This document shows, piece after piece, positions 20,831 through 29,416 of a stretch of 35,727 nt of DNA (position 1 is the first letter of the stretch; each line of letters begins with the position of its first letter). The notes beneath the pieces are model-generated. The model was not told the origin of the DNA and searched no databases. It saw only the letters and a list, made by a program, of their open reading frames with translations. This DNA is from a virus: the IMG/VR virus record IMGVR_UViG_3300043409_000542, positions 1 through 35,727 of that record. One strand, given 5' to 3'. The translations under genes and the position numbers were made by a program.

Positions 20831-22648
20831 TTAGCTGCTAAAAATTTTAGACAGATAATCAGCAAAGGCTGCGCTTCCTCCCGCACCCGTTAGGACAGAC
20901 GCAAACGGATTGTATTGATTCGCGGGTACTGATGCCTGCGCTGCTGCCGTACCGCCCTTGAACAATGCCTCTGCGCCGGTCGGGTTGGCGTTCTTACTGC
21001 CGATGTTCATGCCAAGCTGGAACGGTTGCTGGCCTAACTCCTCCAATTGCGTCACGCCAGCCATAGCCGCCTTGTACGGATCATAAGCGCCGACTTGCCC
21101 CTGCTGGTATTGCGACAATGCCTGGGCGCCAGCCCCAAACAAGCCCTGACCGAAGGCGTACTGTTGCTGACCGGCCTGCTGGGCGCCTGCCGCAAGTTGC
21201 GCGTCCGCTTGCATTTGAGCGTTGTAGTAGGCTTCCAGTTCAGGGCTAGCCGCCGCGCGGCCTGTTCCGAACCCATATCTACTAAGACCCTTTGCGATAT
21301 CTGCGTCAGAAAAGCCTTGCTTACGGGACTCGTCTATGGCCTTAACAAGTTGTTCTGGCGTGTACTGTGGGCCAGTAGCGCCAACGGCCACGCCACTACG
21401 ACCTTGCTGGTACAGTTTGTTTTGCAGATCGGCTAGGCTGCGCTCACGCCCAGGTTGCAGTAGCGCCTGCTGGCTTGAGATGTACTTAGCCGCGACTTGC
21501 TCTGGCGTTTCGGCGGCGTAACTTGCGCCAAGTTTGAACAGACCTTCTGCTGAAGTTTTAAGCGGTGCGTACAGATTGGCCGCGCCTTCTGCCTGTGTAA
21601 GCCCGGTAACACTAAGCGCCTGCATCCGGTCTTGGTACGCCTTCATCTCAGGCGTTAGGGTGTACCCGGCAGAAGTCACGCGCCCGGTCACAGGGTCGGT
21701 AACGAAGTTGGATGTACCAAATTTAGTCGTAACGCCAACTGGCCTAAACCGCGCCTCATCAGCGGCTATTTTTGCCGCATCAGTTAGGGCTTGTGCTTGT
21801 ATGCGCGCGGCTTCAACATTGCTTTGCCCCTGCATCAGCCCACCAGCAGTCTGTAAAGCCCCGGAGATTGCGGCGGCTATCTGAGCCGCAGTCAATGCGG
21901 TGCCAGCAGTAGATGCTATTTTGGACGCCGCATCGGCTACTTGAGCGGTAGTAAGACCAGTCTGGGCGGCAGTAGCAGCTATCTGAGCCGCCGTAAGAGT
22001 GCCAGTACCAGCGGCTGCTGTCTGAGCGGCTAATTCAGCGGCGGTATAGGCGCCTGGGCCAGCAGCTATGGTAGAAGTAAGAAGGCCAGTACCGCCAGCA
22101 GTAGCAGCATTGGCGGCTGCTGTCTGAGCGGCTAATTCAGCGGCGGTATAGGCGCCTGGGCCAGCAGCTATGGTAGAAGTAAGAAGGCCAGTACCGCCAG
22201 CAGTAGCAGCACCTAAAAGCCCACCGACAGCATTAACCCCAAGACCAGTAAGCGCGGCGGGAAGAACGAAATCGGTGGCTAGTGTGCCGACATTGGACAA
22301 CATGCGACTAGCGGTGCTAGTCTCATCACGCACATACTGACCCTTCGTGTCAAAAATCTGAACTGCGCCAGTAGGGCTTGTCTTGCTATAGCCCTCTACG
22401 GTATTGGTAAATTTTAGCTGGGGTGTCTCTTGACTTTGATCGTAATACGAACTATAGATAGGTGTAAGACCGGGCGGCGTAACTGCGTTATTGGCAAAGT
22501 AGCTTGCTACATTGGTAGCCGGGATACCTGTTGCGCTAGACAGTTCTTCTATCGTAAGGCCTTGGGCTGCTGCGTATTTAGCTATGACATCTGGCTTGTC
22601 TATGTTATCTACAACATATTTGCGTATTGTTTCTGCTTTAGTAGCCAT
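20831..22648 (-). CDS. internal virion protein with a recent 34-residue tandem duplication
   Basis: Product of 605 residues, ribosome site AAGGAACGATC. The N-terminal half contains an Ala/Thr/Gly-rich repeat region with TGLLTSTIAAGPGAYTAAEL occurring twice, then a helical region (EAARIQAQALTDAAKIAADE) and GTSNFVTDPVTGRV, which I associate with podovirus internal or tail-hub proteins. No enzyme domain. Role in DNA ejection inferred from neighbours. Confidence 0.7.
   Translation of the reverse strand: MATKAETIRKYVVDNIDKPDVIAKYAAAQGLTIEELSSATGIPATNVASYFANNAVTPPGLTPIYSSYYDQSQETPQLKFTNTVEGYSKTSPTGAVQIFDTKGQYVRDETSTASRMLSNVGTLATDFVLPAALTGLGVNAVGGLLGAATAGGTGLLTSTIAAGPGAYTAAELAAQTAAANAATAGGTGLLTSTIAAGPGAYTAAELAAQTAAAGTGTLTAAQIAATAAQTGLTTAQVADAASKIASTAGTALTAAQIAAAISGALQTAGGLMQGQSNVEAARIQAQALTDAAKIAADEARFRPVGVTTKFGTSNFVTDPVTGRVTSAGYTLTPEMKAYQDRMQALSVTGLTQAEGAANLYAPLKTSAEGLFKLGASYAAETPEQVAAKYISSQQALLQPGRERSLADLQNKLYQQGRSGVAVGATGPQYTPEQLVKAIDESRKQGFSDADIAKGLSRYGFGTGRAAASPELEAYYNAQMQADAQLAAGAQQAGQQQYAFGQGLFGAGAQALSQYQQGQVGAYDPYKAAMAGVTQLEELGQQPFQLGMNIGSKNANPTGAEALFKGGTAAAQASVPANQYNPFASVLTGAGGSAAFADYLSKIFSS
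22011..22211. repeat. 102-bp in-frame tandem duplication
   Basis: Bases 22011-22109 and 22113-22211 are identical over 99 bases with a period of 102, or 34 codons. Complete identity at third codon positions marks it as a very recent duplication, or a length-variable repeat. Confidence 0.9.
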
Positions 22649-22657
22649 GATCGTTCC

Positions 22658-22933
22658 TTAGATGGTGCCGTTCGACACAATGTTGCCGAGCGCGGTCATG
22701 TTGCCCGATGAGTCAATCTTAAACACCCCTGTCCCAGAGTTGTAGATGTACAGGACATTGGCCGTTTCAACAAACGAGAAATTTGTGAATGTGCCGTCTG
22801 CTTTGGTAGCAATGGCTATGGCGATGTTGTTGTACTCGGTGTCAATTTCTGTACCCTTGACGATCTTGAGCGCGTTACCAGAGGTAAGCGCGTCCTTAGT
22901 CGCAAAGTTCGTTGACTTGGTGTAATTGCTCAT
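22658..22933 (-). CDS. short virion appendage/fibre-like protein
   Basis: Product of 91 residues, overlapping the stabilisation protein stop by 4 bases. It opens MSNYTKSTNFATKDALTSGN and continues KIVKGTEIDTEYNNIAIAI, a pattern common at the N-terminus of podovirus fibre-like proteins, and ends with a beta segment. It may be a truncated fibre, an adaptor for another fibre, or a tail plug component. Confidence 0.7.
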   Translation of the reverse strand: MSNYTKSTNFATKDALTSGNALKIVKGTEIDTEYNNIAIAIATKADGTFTNFSFVETANVLYIYNSGTGVFKIDSSGNMTALGNIVSNGTI

Positions 22934-24489
22934 GATATTTTCCCGTTCTTAGCTTGGATTTCAATCTTCTGGATAGACAATTGAGATCCATTGATCGTGG
23001 CCTCATAACCTGTCTGCACAACTTTGCCGCTACCACTTGCGGATGTGGTTACCGTATTGATAGGAATGCCGCTAGAGTACTCTGCAATGACCGTAGCATT
23101 CGCGCCGTACTCGGCTATGCCGTAGTAGCTGGTCACTTGAGTCGGGATCAGCACATTGGCCGATTGATAGCTGGCGCTGAAATCAAAGCCCCATTTGATC
23201 GTTACAAACTGATTGGTGCCGCCAATAGTGAGCGCCTTGATGCGCTTGAGGATGGAGGTTACATTCTGGTCGCCCAGGTCTGCATGGTTCGTGTAGTACT
23301 GCATCCGATAGGATGAGGTATAGTCGTTGTAAGTTCCGTACAGACCAAGGTAGCCGCTTTGGCCTATCAAAAGATCACCATTGCGCTTGTACAAAAGCGC
23401 CGTTGGGTTGATGACATCCCATGTCGTGACCCTGTACGCGCCGTCTGGCAGCGTAGTCTGCGTATTGAAGCAGTAGACTTGAAGAACCGATGGGAAAGTG
23501 ACGAGGTAGAACGCTTCCTTTTCGCTGTACACCGACTTGATGTTCGCCAGCGTTTCTACCGCTATCAACCCGGCTATGTCATTGCGGACATTCTTAGACA
23601 GATCGTTAAGCGGCGCGGACTTCTCGATGATCGTGCGCGCAAAAGACCGTATCCCAGAGTTGGACAAGAACAGGATGTCTTTGCCCGTATTTTGGATCGA
23701 ATCGCGCGCGATGCAGCCAATGCCAGCTACTGAATCGCTCAAAGCCATAGTAGACGGCGTGGTAGCGTCTTTGTAGACCAAGATCTGGCGCTTTCCAAAG
23801 ATGATAAGAAAGCCATTGTGCGCTGATAAGCCGGTGATCTCATCCGGGCCGTTAGGCCACACCCGGTCTACATTCAGACTGCCGCTGGTGCCAGTAGCCC
23901 AGACATGACCCGCCAATAGATCAGAGAAATAGACTGTAGACTTGTTCGCAGTCGTATTCGCAGACCACAGACGGCCATAAGCTGATAGCGCCAGATCACC
24001 CGATGGGACAGTCGCTACATAGCCAGTCTTTTCGCTGACACGCCTGTAGGTAGTCGTACTGACTACCGGATCATAGATCAGCGGATCATAGCCAGACTGA
24101 AAGAAGTAGGTGATGCCGTTGAGCGAGGCGCATTGCCAGTTGTTAGCCGTGATCGTTGGCCCAGTACCCCCACCGCCGTAGGTCAGCTCAACAACAGCGT
24201 TGCTGCCGTCTAGCTTGAACAACTTGTTGTTGCCAACGAACAGCGTTGTTAGCGTCCCATCTAGCCCAACCAATTCATGGATCACGCCGACATTGTTGGC
24301 GCCTAGCGTGCCAGACGATGCGTTGACCCTAGACCATCCCTTACGCGACCCAATGCGACCATACTGGTCAATGATGCAATTGTTTGCAATCAGAGCAAAG
24401 CCAGCCGCTAGATCAAGCGGCGAGTCTTGCGTATTCAGCCCCAGAAAGCCTGGAGCCGAGATGCTGTAGGTCTGGACTTGTTGGCTCAT
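22930..24489 (-). CDS. tail stabilisation protein, P22 gp10-like
   Basis: Product of 519 residues. Beta-rich throughout, starting with SISAPGFLGLNTQDSP and containing NNCIIDQYGRIGSRKGW, characteristic of the packaged-DNA stabilisation or tail hub proteins of P22-like podoviruses. It would attach below the gp4-like adaptor encoded upstream and close the channel after packaging. The order adaptor then stabilisation protein is as expected. Confidence 0.85.
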   Translation of the reverse strand: MSQQVQTYSISAPGFLGLNTQDSPLDLAAGFALIANNCIIDQYGRIGSRKGWSRVNASSGTLGANNVGVIHELVGLDGTLTTLFVGNNKLFKLDGSNAVVELTYGGGGTGPTITANNWQCASLNGITYFFQSGYDPLIYDPVVSTTTYRRVSEKTGYVATVPSGDLALSAYGRLWSANTTANKSTVYFSDLLAGHVWATGTSGSLNVDRVWPNGPDEITGLSAHNGFLIIFGKRQILVYKDATTPSTMALSDSVAGIGCIARDSIQNTGKDILFLSNSGIRSFARTIIEKSAPLNDLSKNVRNDIAGLIAVETLANIKSVYSEKEAFYLVTFPSVLQVYCFNTQTTLPDGAYRVTTWDVINPTALLYKRNGDLLIGQSGYLGLYGTYNDYTSSYRMQYYTNHADLGDQNVTSILKRIKALTIGGTNQFVTIKWGFDFSASYQSANVLIPTQVTSYYGIAEYGANATVIAEYSSGIPINTVTTSASGSGKVVQTGYEATINGSQLSIQKIEIQAKNGKIS

Positions 24490-25136
24490 GTCGCAACAAA
24501 CTCTTGATTTTCAGGATACCGCGTACCTTCGAGCGCAATGTAATCCGACAGCATGGACTTGTAAAGCAGATACGCCTCAGATGAATTTAGACCTCCATCC
24601 TCGCCGCGCTCGACCAATGCCCTGGCGTATGCGTTTTGGATCACCAGCGGGTATGGCACCAGCAGTTCGGTACTGTCGGCGCTTAGACTGGCCTGGGGGA
24701 CGGTCAGCGCAAACTGAAGCGAATAGACTGCATCTGGCCTTGGGTAGAGCGTTACTTTAGTGTCACCGCTGCCGTCTACCCCATCAAATGCGTACTGACT
24801 TGGGATGGTAGCCGCCGGGATAATAGCAAAATTTTGCAGCCTGTTCATGGCCACAAAACTGATGTTAGTCATGCCAATGTTGCTAGTCGAATTGATAGCG
24901 TCTTGCACTTGGAACTTTTGCCCCGCGCCAGTCATAGAGTACTGGTAGGTGGCGGCCACCGTCGTTATGGTGACTGTCTGGCTAAGAATGTTCCACGAAA
25001 AAGCGTCTTCAATTTGACGCTTTGCGTCATTCACGAACTTGCCTATCAGCGTTGAATATGCGGTAGCTGCGTTAGTGGCGACTGTAGTCTCCCGCATCCG
25101 TACCAACACATCGTTGATTAGTTCTAGGTAGGTCAT
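24486..25136 (-). CDS. head-tail adaptor, P22 gp4-like
   Basis: Product of 216 residues. N-terminal helices MTYLELINDVLVRMRE and FVNDAKRQIEDAFSWN are typical of P22 gp4-type tail accessory factors, which bind the portal ring and begin the short tail. The middle has a beta region (VTLYPRPD). It overlaps the genes on both sides by 4 bases. Confidence 0.85.
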   Translation of the reverse strand: MTYLELINDVLVRMRETTVATNAATAYSTLIGKFVNDAKRQIEDAFSWNILSQTVTITTVAATYQYSMTGAGQKFQVQDAINSTSNIGMTNISFVAMNRLQNFAIIPAATIPSQYAFDGVDGSGDTKVTLYPRPDAVYSLQFALTVPQASLSADSTELLVPYPLVIQNAYARALVERGEDGGLNSSEAYLLYKSMLSDYIALEGTRYPENQEFVAT

Positions 25137-25462
25137 GATCTAGTCAACCCTTCTTCTTCAATTGTTACCACAACAGCGTAGGTTGATGCCGCCTCAGTAG
25201 TGACCTTCAAGATGTCACCTTCCTCCATGATGAAGGGGGCGGTAAAATCATATGTTGTCTTAGATGTTACGGCGTACTGATAGACAACCGAATAGGTGGT
25301 GGACGCGCTGGTGTCTACCCAGTCAAAAGTGACATGCTTGTTCGATGTAGAAGCATTGGCCGCGCGTAGCAGCACAACCCGGCCATAGTACCCCGTTGGC
25401 ACGGTGTACAGGGTTGTCAGCGTGTTGGCTACTGGATTTGCGCCTACGGATACCGGCCTCAT
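25133..25462 (-). CDS. small structural protein
   Basis: Product of 109 residues. All-beta in appearance, with TTLYTVPTGYYGRVVLLRAAN near the start and an acidic C-terminal region. Such proteins near the capsid gene are usually virion decorations or neck proteins. Family not recognised. Confidence 0.7.
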   Translation of the reverse strand: MRPVSVGANPVANTLTTLYTVPTGYYGRVVLLRAANASTSNKHVTFDWVDTSASTTYSVVYQYAVTSKTTYDFTAPFIMEEGDILKVTTEAASTYAVVVTIEEEGLTRS

Positions 25463-25525
25463 TGATGTTCCTTAGATGGACAAATGAGGCCCGTTAGGGT
25501 TGTCTCGGCGTCTAAATTATACGAC

Positions 25526-25669
25526 TTACTTCTTGGCTTTTTTAGCCTCGGACAACGCTATCGCTATGGCTTGCTTTTGTGACTTGACTATAGGGCCAGT
25601 CTTGCTACCCGAATGAAGAACACCTTTACCCCATTCTGTCATTACCTTGGAGACTTTGCTTTTTTTCAT
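25526..25669 (-). CDS. DUF6496-like small basic protein (47 residues)
   Basis: ATG 25669 to TAA 25528-25526. The pattern KVMTEWGKGVLHSGSKTGP then VKSQKQAIAIALSEAKK is a widespread tiny phage protein family (DUF6496 from memory). Strongly basic, function unknown; probably made in the late phase. Confidence 0.85.
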   Translation of the reverse strand: MKKSKVSKVMTEWGKGVLHSGSKTGPIVKSQKQAIAIALSEAKKAKK

Positions 25670-25670
25670 G

Positions 25671-25955
25671 CTAGTACACAATTTTTGCGGTTACAGATCC
25701 AGATGTCCATGCAGTCACATTTGCTCTCAAATAAGTCGGCGCATTTGCAATCGTGACTATGCCGTTAGCTGTAAGCGCGCTCCCCTGCGTAGACCAATTG
25801 GTTCCATCTAGACTGCCCTGCAAAGCTACAGTAGCAGTCGTAATGCCAGACACTTGCAAAAATGCTGGCAGTCCAGCGTCAACTTGAACAGCATTAGACG
25901 CGCCAGTAGCAACGACGGCGTTTAGTAGCGTAATTGGCGTTGTAATTGAACTCAT
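25671..25955 (-). CDS. small beta-rich structural protein
   Basis: Product of 94 residues with alternating beta pattern and the segment VALQGSLDGTNWS, resembling small virion decoration or sandwich-fold proteins. It lies in a block of late structural genes. Exact role unknown. Confidence 0.7.
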   Translation of the reverse strand: MSSITTPITLLNAVVATGASNAVQVDAGLPAFLQVSGITTATVALQGSLDGTNWSTQGSALTANGIVTIANAPTYLRANVTAWTSGSVTAKIVY

Positions 25956-26098
25956 TATCGACCCCTTGCAGTCTTGATGTTAGTGGCTTTACGACTACCG
26001 CGAGTCGGCATTGGCCTTGGTTTGCCAATCGCCATGATGATGGTGACTGGAATTTTTTTCTTGGTTTCTTTTTTAGGCGTTTTTGTACCGTACATCAT
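25955..26098 (-). CDS. small Lys/Arg-rich protein (47 residues)
   Basis: Start at tandem ATGs 26098/26095, stop 25957-25955. N-terminus MMYGTKTPKKETKKKIP and C-terminus ending in TARGR are strongly basic around a short hydrophobic core (VTIIMAIG). Overlaps both neighbours by 1-4 bases, arguing it is a real gene. Function unknown. Confidence 0.65.
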   Translation of the reverse strand: MMYGTKTPKKETKKKIPVTIIMAIGKPRPMPTRGSRKATNIKTARGR

Positions 26099-26481
26099 GG
26101 CTTTTCCTTAGTTATAGGCCCACCAGACTTCCATGCATCACAAGTACGGGCCGCTGCACAAGTGAATTGAAACAGATCACAATAGCCAAGATTGGCTGCT
26201 TTGATGAAATTTTCATCGTAGGACAGTCCTTCTTCGTCTTTCGCCAGCCCGTCCATGATGCACTTCATCATCTTAGGCGCCTGGATAAACGCCGCACAGT
26301 TTCCGCAGCGCATCGTTTTTATCGCGTCAGTCGGTGCGTTGTACATCACCGCTTTTTTCAACCAGAAGGCATCATTTGCCTCGTCTGGATTCGGTGGCCC
26401 GTACCCAAACTTCTTGAAAGCGTTATTACGATTCTTCAGATTGATCGTAATGTCTTGCGTAGAAATTGGACAGGCTATCAT
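26095..26481 (-). CDS. Cys-containing conserved phage protein
   Basis: Product of 128 residues from ATG 26481, next to the stop of the upstream gene; longer starts would run into that gene. Cys pairs CGNC, MKC, YC, FTC and TC are spread over the C-terminal part (MRCGNCAAF, DLFQFTC), suggesting metal binding or an Fe-S cluster. I recall similar late-region proteins in freshwater phages with no known function. Confidence 0.7.
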   Translation of the reverse strand: MIACPISTQDITINLKNRNNAFKKFGYGPPNPDEANDAFWLKKAVMYNAPTDAIKTMRCGNCAAFIQAPKMMKCIMDGLAKDEEGLSYDENFIKAANLGYCDLFQFTCAAARTCDAWKSGGPITKEKP

Positions 26482-26681
26482 TTTAGCAACCTTGAACCTA
26501 TAAAAGTCAAAAATCCGCCTACGGCGCTGGCGATCATCATACCCATCCAAAAGCCGCCTTTTCCCTTATTGGCCAACTCAAGTAGCGCCTTAACATCCTT
26601 ACTGAGCGAGCGAACTTCTGTTTGCAGCGCCTCCACTTGAGCCTCTAATTTTCCAAAGTCTCTTGCGTCAATGGTCGACAT
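26478..26681 (-). CDS. coiled-coil protein with C-terminal membrane helix
   Basis: Product of 67 residues from ATG 26681, preceded by AAAGGTGG. N-terminal coiled coil (KLEAQVEALQTEVRSLSKDV) and one C-terminal transmembrane helix (GFWMGMMIASAVGGFLTFIG). The layout resembles XhlA-type haemolysin/holin accessory proteins, but the gene is far from the lysozyme. Confidence 0.7.
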   Translation of the reverse strand: MSTIDARDFGKLEAQVEALQTEVRSLSKDVKALLELANKGKGGFWMGMMIASAVGGFLTFIGSRLLK

Positions 26682-26838
26682 TTTCTGCCACCTTTCGGGG
26701 GCGCCCAATGCGCGGTTGGGGTTGGGGTTCTACTTCTTCTACCAGTTTGTATTCCGGATGCACCATCATTGTCTTGATGTCGTATGGCAATGTAAATGTA
26801 ACAAAATTACCACTTTGAAGACATTGGAAAGTAGCCAT
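26668..26838 (-). CDS. small conserved phage protein (56 residues)
   Basis: ATG 26838 to TGA 26670-26668. MATFQCLQSGNFVTFT then IKTMMVHPEYKLVEE, with a Pro-rich tail, matches small proteins often found next to capsid genes. Function unknown. The last bases overlap the start of the next gene. Confidence 0.75.
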   Translation of the reverse strand: MATFQCLQSGNFVTFTLPYDIKTMMVHPEYKLVEEVEPQPQPRIGRPRKVAENVDH

Positions 26839-26852
26839 ATGAATCCTAAAGC

Positions 26853-26868
26853 GGGGGGCAAGCCCCCC
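26853..26868 (-). terminator. GC hairpin downstream of the capsid-linked gene
   Basis: GGGGGGC (26853-26859) and GCCCCCC (26862-26868) form a 7-bp stem just after the stop of the minus-strand gene at 26875. Only a short CTTTA follows on the minus strand, so it is a weak terminator or an mRNA 3'-end stabiliser. Confidence 0.5.
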
Positions 26869-26874
26869 ACATGG

Positions 26875-27198
26875 TTAAACAAGACGAACGACAACACACC
26901 TAATGGTAGTACTAGCCAAGTCCAATGTCCCGCCCGATTCGTTTTGGAACCGGACAGACACAGCATTGGCAGCGGATACATACGGCGTCACAGATATGCC
27001 CGATACATCAACACCCATTGAAACATTCAGCACAATGTCGCCCAGCTTAACGCCAGGGACAGCTATGGTGTTTGTTTCGCCGCCACCATCAAGAAGAGAT
27101 GATGCGTCAAGTGTAGCGGTAACAGACCAAGTATCCGAAAAAAGACCCCGAAAGGTGTCAGTACCTCGGCGTGAGGTAACAGCGGTAGCAGCAGCCAT
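26875..27198 (-). CDS. virion structural protein downstream of the capsid gene
   Basis: Product of 107 residues; AAGGAGAAATCAAA precedes ATG 27198. It is a beta-rich protein (SVTATLDASSLLDGGGETNT) with no charged helices. Its own good ribosome site and position directly behind the major capsid gene suggest a decoration or head-completion protein made in quantity. Confidence 0.7.
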   Translation of the reverse strand: MAAATAVTSRRGTDTFRGLFSDTWSVTATLDASSLLDGGGETNTIAVPGVKLGDIVLNVSMGVDVSGISVTPYVSAANAVSVRFQNESGGTLDLASTTIRCVVVRLV

Positions 27199-27207
27199 TT
27201 TGATTTC

Positions 27208-27247
27208 TCCTTAAAAAGAAAGAAACCCCCCACCGTTAGATGGGGGG
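27208..27247 (-). terminator. intrinsic terminator behind the major capsid gene
   Basis: On the minus strand CCCCCCA (complement of 27241-27247), an 8-base loop, then TGGGGGG is followed by TTTCTTTCTTTTT. This is a good intrinsic terminator located 7 bases after the capsid stop codon. It would cap capsid transcripts and reduce expression of the following genes. Confidence 0.75.
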
Positions 27248-27253
27248 AATCAA

Positions 27254-28195
27254 TTAGGCTGGTACGATCAGCGCGAAGGCCGAAGCAGACAGAGCCGCTC
27301 CACTCGAATTGGCGCTACGGAGGTTTGCAACACCGTACAGCGTATCGCTAGTGAACAGCGTAGCAAGGTACTCTTGCTTGTACTGTACTTGCGAACGAGG
27401 CGCGACTTGCTCAACCAGCACCATAGAGTCACGGTGTCCCATCAGACATACACGGGCGTTGGCGCTACCGGAGGTGGTATCGCAGTTGCTCGAAGTAAAG
27501 ACTGGGATGCCGTACAACTGGCCGATTTCACCGTTGCGAATCGCATTGCCGTTGCCCACAAACGCCTGTTCGGTATACCGAGCAAGGCCCATCAGCGTGT
27601 TACGGCTAGACGGAGGGATCAGGAAAAAGCGATTGTCCATCGGGGTATCGTTGTCATCCAGGCGTTGGATCGTGCGACGAATAGCTGAATCGGTAAGAGC
27701 CGATTCGTTATTCGAGCCAGCGACATAGGCCGTAGTACCGTCACCACCAATGAAAGCATAGGTAGCGTAGGTATTGTTGCCAGCAGCGCCGTTAAAGCTA
27801 CGACCAAGCTGTACCAGATCAGTATCGACCTGTTTAGCAAGAGCATAACCAGCATCAGCGGTATAGAACTGCCGCAGACTGTTTAGCGCCTGTGCCTCAA
27901 CGATGTCTTCGATCAAGCGGCTGTACTCATAGTGCTTGTTGATGGACACGGTGACTTCAGTCTCAGTAGCCGCCAGCAGCGTAACCGCCGTAGATGCCGC
28001 CTTGGCCGACGCAGCGCCGCGCGTGGGAGCGGGAATGTGAACGGTGTCACCTTTCTTGCCCCTAAACGACATCTTCATCACAGCGTTAGCAAGAACTAGG
28101 TTCTTCTTATACGACGCAACAATTTCATCAGACCAAATCTCGGGGATAAAGGTAGCCGCTGTAGTTACGGTTACCGCAGGGGTAGGAAATGCCAT
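27254..28195 (-). CDS. major capsid protein
   Basis: Product of 313 residues with GGAG before ATG 28195. N-terminus PAVTVTTAATFIPEIWSDEI and the segments HIPAPTRG, SRLIEDIVEAQ and RNGEIGQLYGIPVFTSSNC are typical of HK97-fold capsid proteins of podoviruses. It lies between the scaffold gene and a strong terminator, as expected for the most abundant late product. Confidence 0.93.
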   Translation of the reverse strand: MAFPTPAVTVTTAATFIPEIWSDEIVASYKKNLVLANAVMKMSFRGKKGDTVHIPAPTRGAASAKAASTAVTLLAATETEVTVSINKHYEYSRLIEDIVEAQALNSLRQFYTADAGYALAKQVDTDLVQLGRSFNGAAGNNTYATYAFIGGDGTTAYVAGSNNESALTDSAIRRTIQRLDDNDTPMDNRFFLIPPSSRNTLMGLARYTEQAFVGNGNAIRNGEIGQLYGIPVFTSSNCDTTSGSANARVCLMGHRDSMVLVEQVAPRSQVQYKQEYLATLFTSDTLYGVANLRSANSSGAALSASAFALIVPA

Positions 28196-28213
28196 GATTA
28201 AATCTCCAAAAAG

Positions 28214-28945
28214 TTACTTAACGCGACCTTCTTGATATGCCGCCATGATCTCATCGCTCAAGGCGTCATACCGATTTGGGTCGGTCATCTTCAACCGAAT
28301 TAGATCAGCCCGTCGATAGATCTTCTTTCCACTCTCACCAGTTCCACCCGTATCAACCGCTGCGGCCTTCATGCTTCGCTGTCTGATCTGCTCACCAGCA
28401 GTCTCAGTTTGCTTGGCCTTAACGCCGCGCAATTCCTTGTAGGTAGACAGCAGTTCATTGGCCGAATCGAAGTCAAACTCACCATCGGCTTTAGCGTAAA
28501 GACCCAAACGAACAGGGGAGGATTTCACCCAGTTCAAGAAGCCCGGATCTTGCGCGAGTTGCGTAAAATCTGGATGGTCTTGCGCCAGCCGCTGCTGGAT
28601 CTGCATCCTTTTGAAATCTTGTCCCGCTTGTCGGGCCGCGATCACATCTGGATGTCTATCAATCGTACTCTGAACCGCCTTCTGTGGATTCTCAAAAAAA
28701 TCTACTTCTGGCTCTTCTTTGACAGGTTGCTGTTTGGAAGAAAGGTTCTGCTTAATGAGTTCATCTGCAAGTTTTCTGACTTCGCCTACTTCTTGCGCTT
28801 GCTTCCCAATCAGCTTCTCAGCCTCCTGGTGCATTCGCACAACTTCGTCTAGCGTTTTTGTCCGGTACTTTTCCGGTAACGAAGACTCTTTGGCTTCTTC
28901 AACTTCGATTTCGCTCTGCAACTCATCTTCTTTTTCAATCAACAT
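28214..28945 (-). CDS. capsid scaffolding protein
   Basis: Product of 243 residues; AGGAACACGAT precedes ATG 28945. Highly charged, helical, Gln- and Glu-rich protein that starts with an acidic stretch, contains LPEKYRTKTLDEVVRMHQEA, and ends in a basic helix. Immediately upstream of the capsid gene. This fits a scaffold that shapes the procapsid and is then removed; no protease domain is visible. Confidence 0.85.
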   Translation of the reverse strand: MLIEKEDELQSEIEVEEAKESSLPEKYRTKTLDEVVRMHQEAEKLIGKQAQEVGEVRKLADELIKQNLSSKQQPVKEEPEVDFFENPQKAVQSTIDRHPDVIAARQAGQDFKRMQIQQRLAQDHPDFTQLAQDPGFLNWVKSSPVRLGLYAKADGEFDFDSANELLSTYKELRGVKAKQTETAGEQIRQRSMKAAAVDTGGTGESGKKIYRRADLIRLKMTDPNRYDALSDEIMAAYQEGRVK

Positions 28946-28968
28946 ATCGTGTTCCTGCCTTTTTAAGG

Positions 28969-29193
28969 TTATAGGAGTTTTCGCTCTGCTTTCAGCTTGT
29001 CCATATGGCTCTTCTCAAATCTTCCATACGATGATGGAAATGAGCCTGACCACCCTTCCAGTCTGAAAGCTGGCGCCTGCAATGCGCGGTGGGCTTGCCC
29101 ACCACACTCACATTGAACGGTCTTCATCTCATAAATGACATACCGCTCAATCTTATGCCCACTTTCGCAGGCAAAGTCAAACATTCGTTTCAT
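28969..29193 (-). CDS. zinc-ribbon protein (FmdB-like)
   Basis: Product of 74 residues. Starts MKRMFDFACESGH and has CECGG, giving the Cys-His/Cys-Cys set of a short zinc ribbon, followed by a Ser/Phe/Gly segment (GWSGSFPSSYGRF). Similar small zinc-ribbon proteins occur between portal and scaffold genes of many phages; function unknown. It overlaps the upstream gene by 17 bases. Confidence 0.75.
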   Translation of the reverse strand: MKRMFDFACESGHKIERYVIYEMKTVQCECGGQAHRALQAPAFRLEGWSGSFPSSYGRFEKSHMDKLKAERKLL

Positions 29194-29416
29194 TCAAGTC
29201 CTCGTATGCTCGTTCGCTGGCCTGCTTGAGGTTCTTCAGCCAAATAAGGATCGACAACTCCCCTTTTTTGAATTGTAGATCTTTTTCATCCGCAATGCTA
29301 GAGACATTGTTCAACGACCCTATCATAGCATCAACATCCTCCATCAGATCCGTCCACCCTGTTTTGATGAAAAGATCGAAACGATCCTCGTAATACTTCT
29401 GTAGAACTTTATCCAT
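29177..29416 (-). CDS. conserved small phage protein
   Basis: Product of 79 residues: charged, helical, with MDKVLQKYYEDRFDLFIKTG and GWTDLMEDVD. I associate it with structural regions of podoviruses, where it has no assigned role. It overlaps the zinc-ribbon gene and, in another frame, the Cys-rich ORF at 29344-29484. Confidence 0.75.
   Translation of the reverse strand: MDKVLQKYYEDRFDLFIKTGWTDLMEDVDAMIGSLNNVSSIADEKDLQFKKGELSILIWLKNLKQASERAYEDLNETNV

Noticed and set aside
25515-25520. Perfect TATAAT on the minus strand ahead of the gene at 25133-25462
   Set aside because: Only a 3-of-6 match at the -35 position with 17-bp spacing; not enough to call a promoter.
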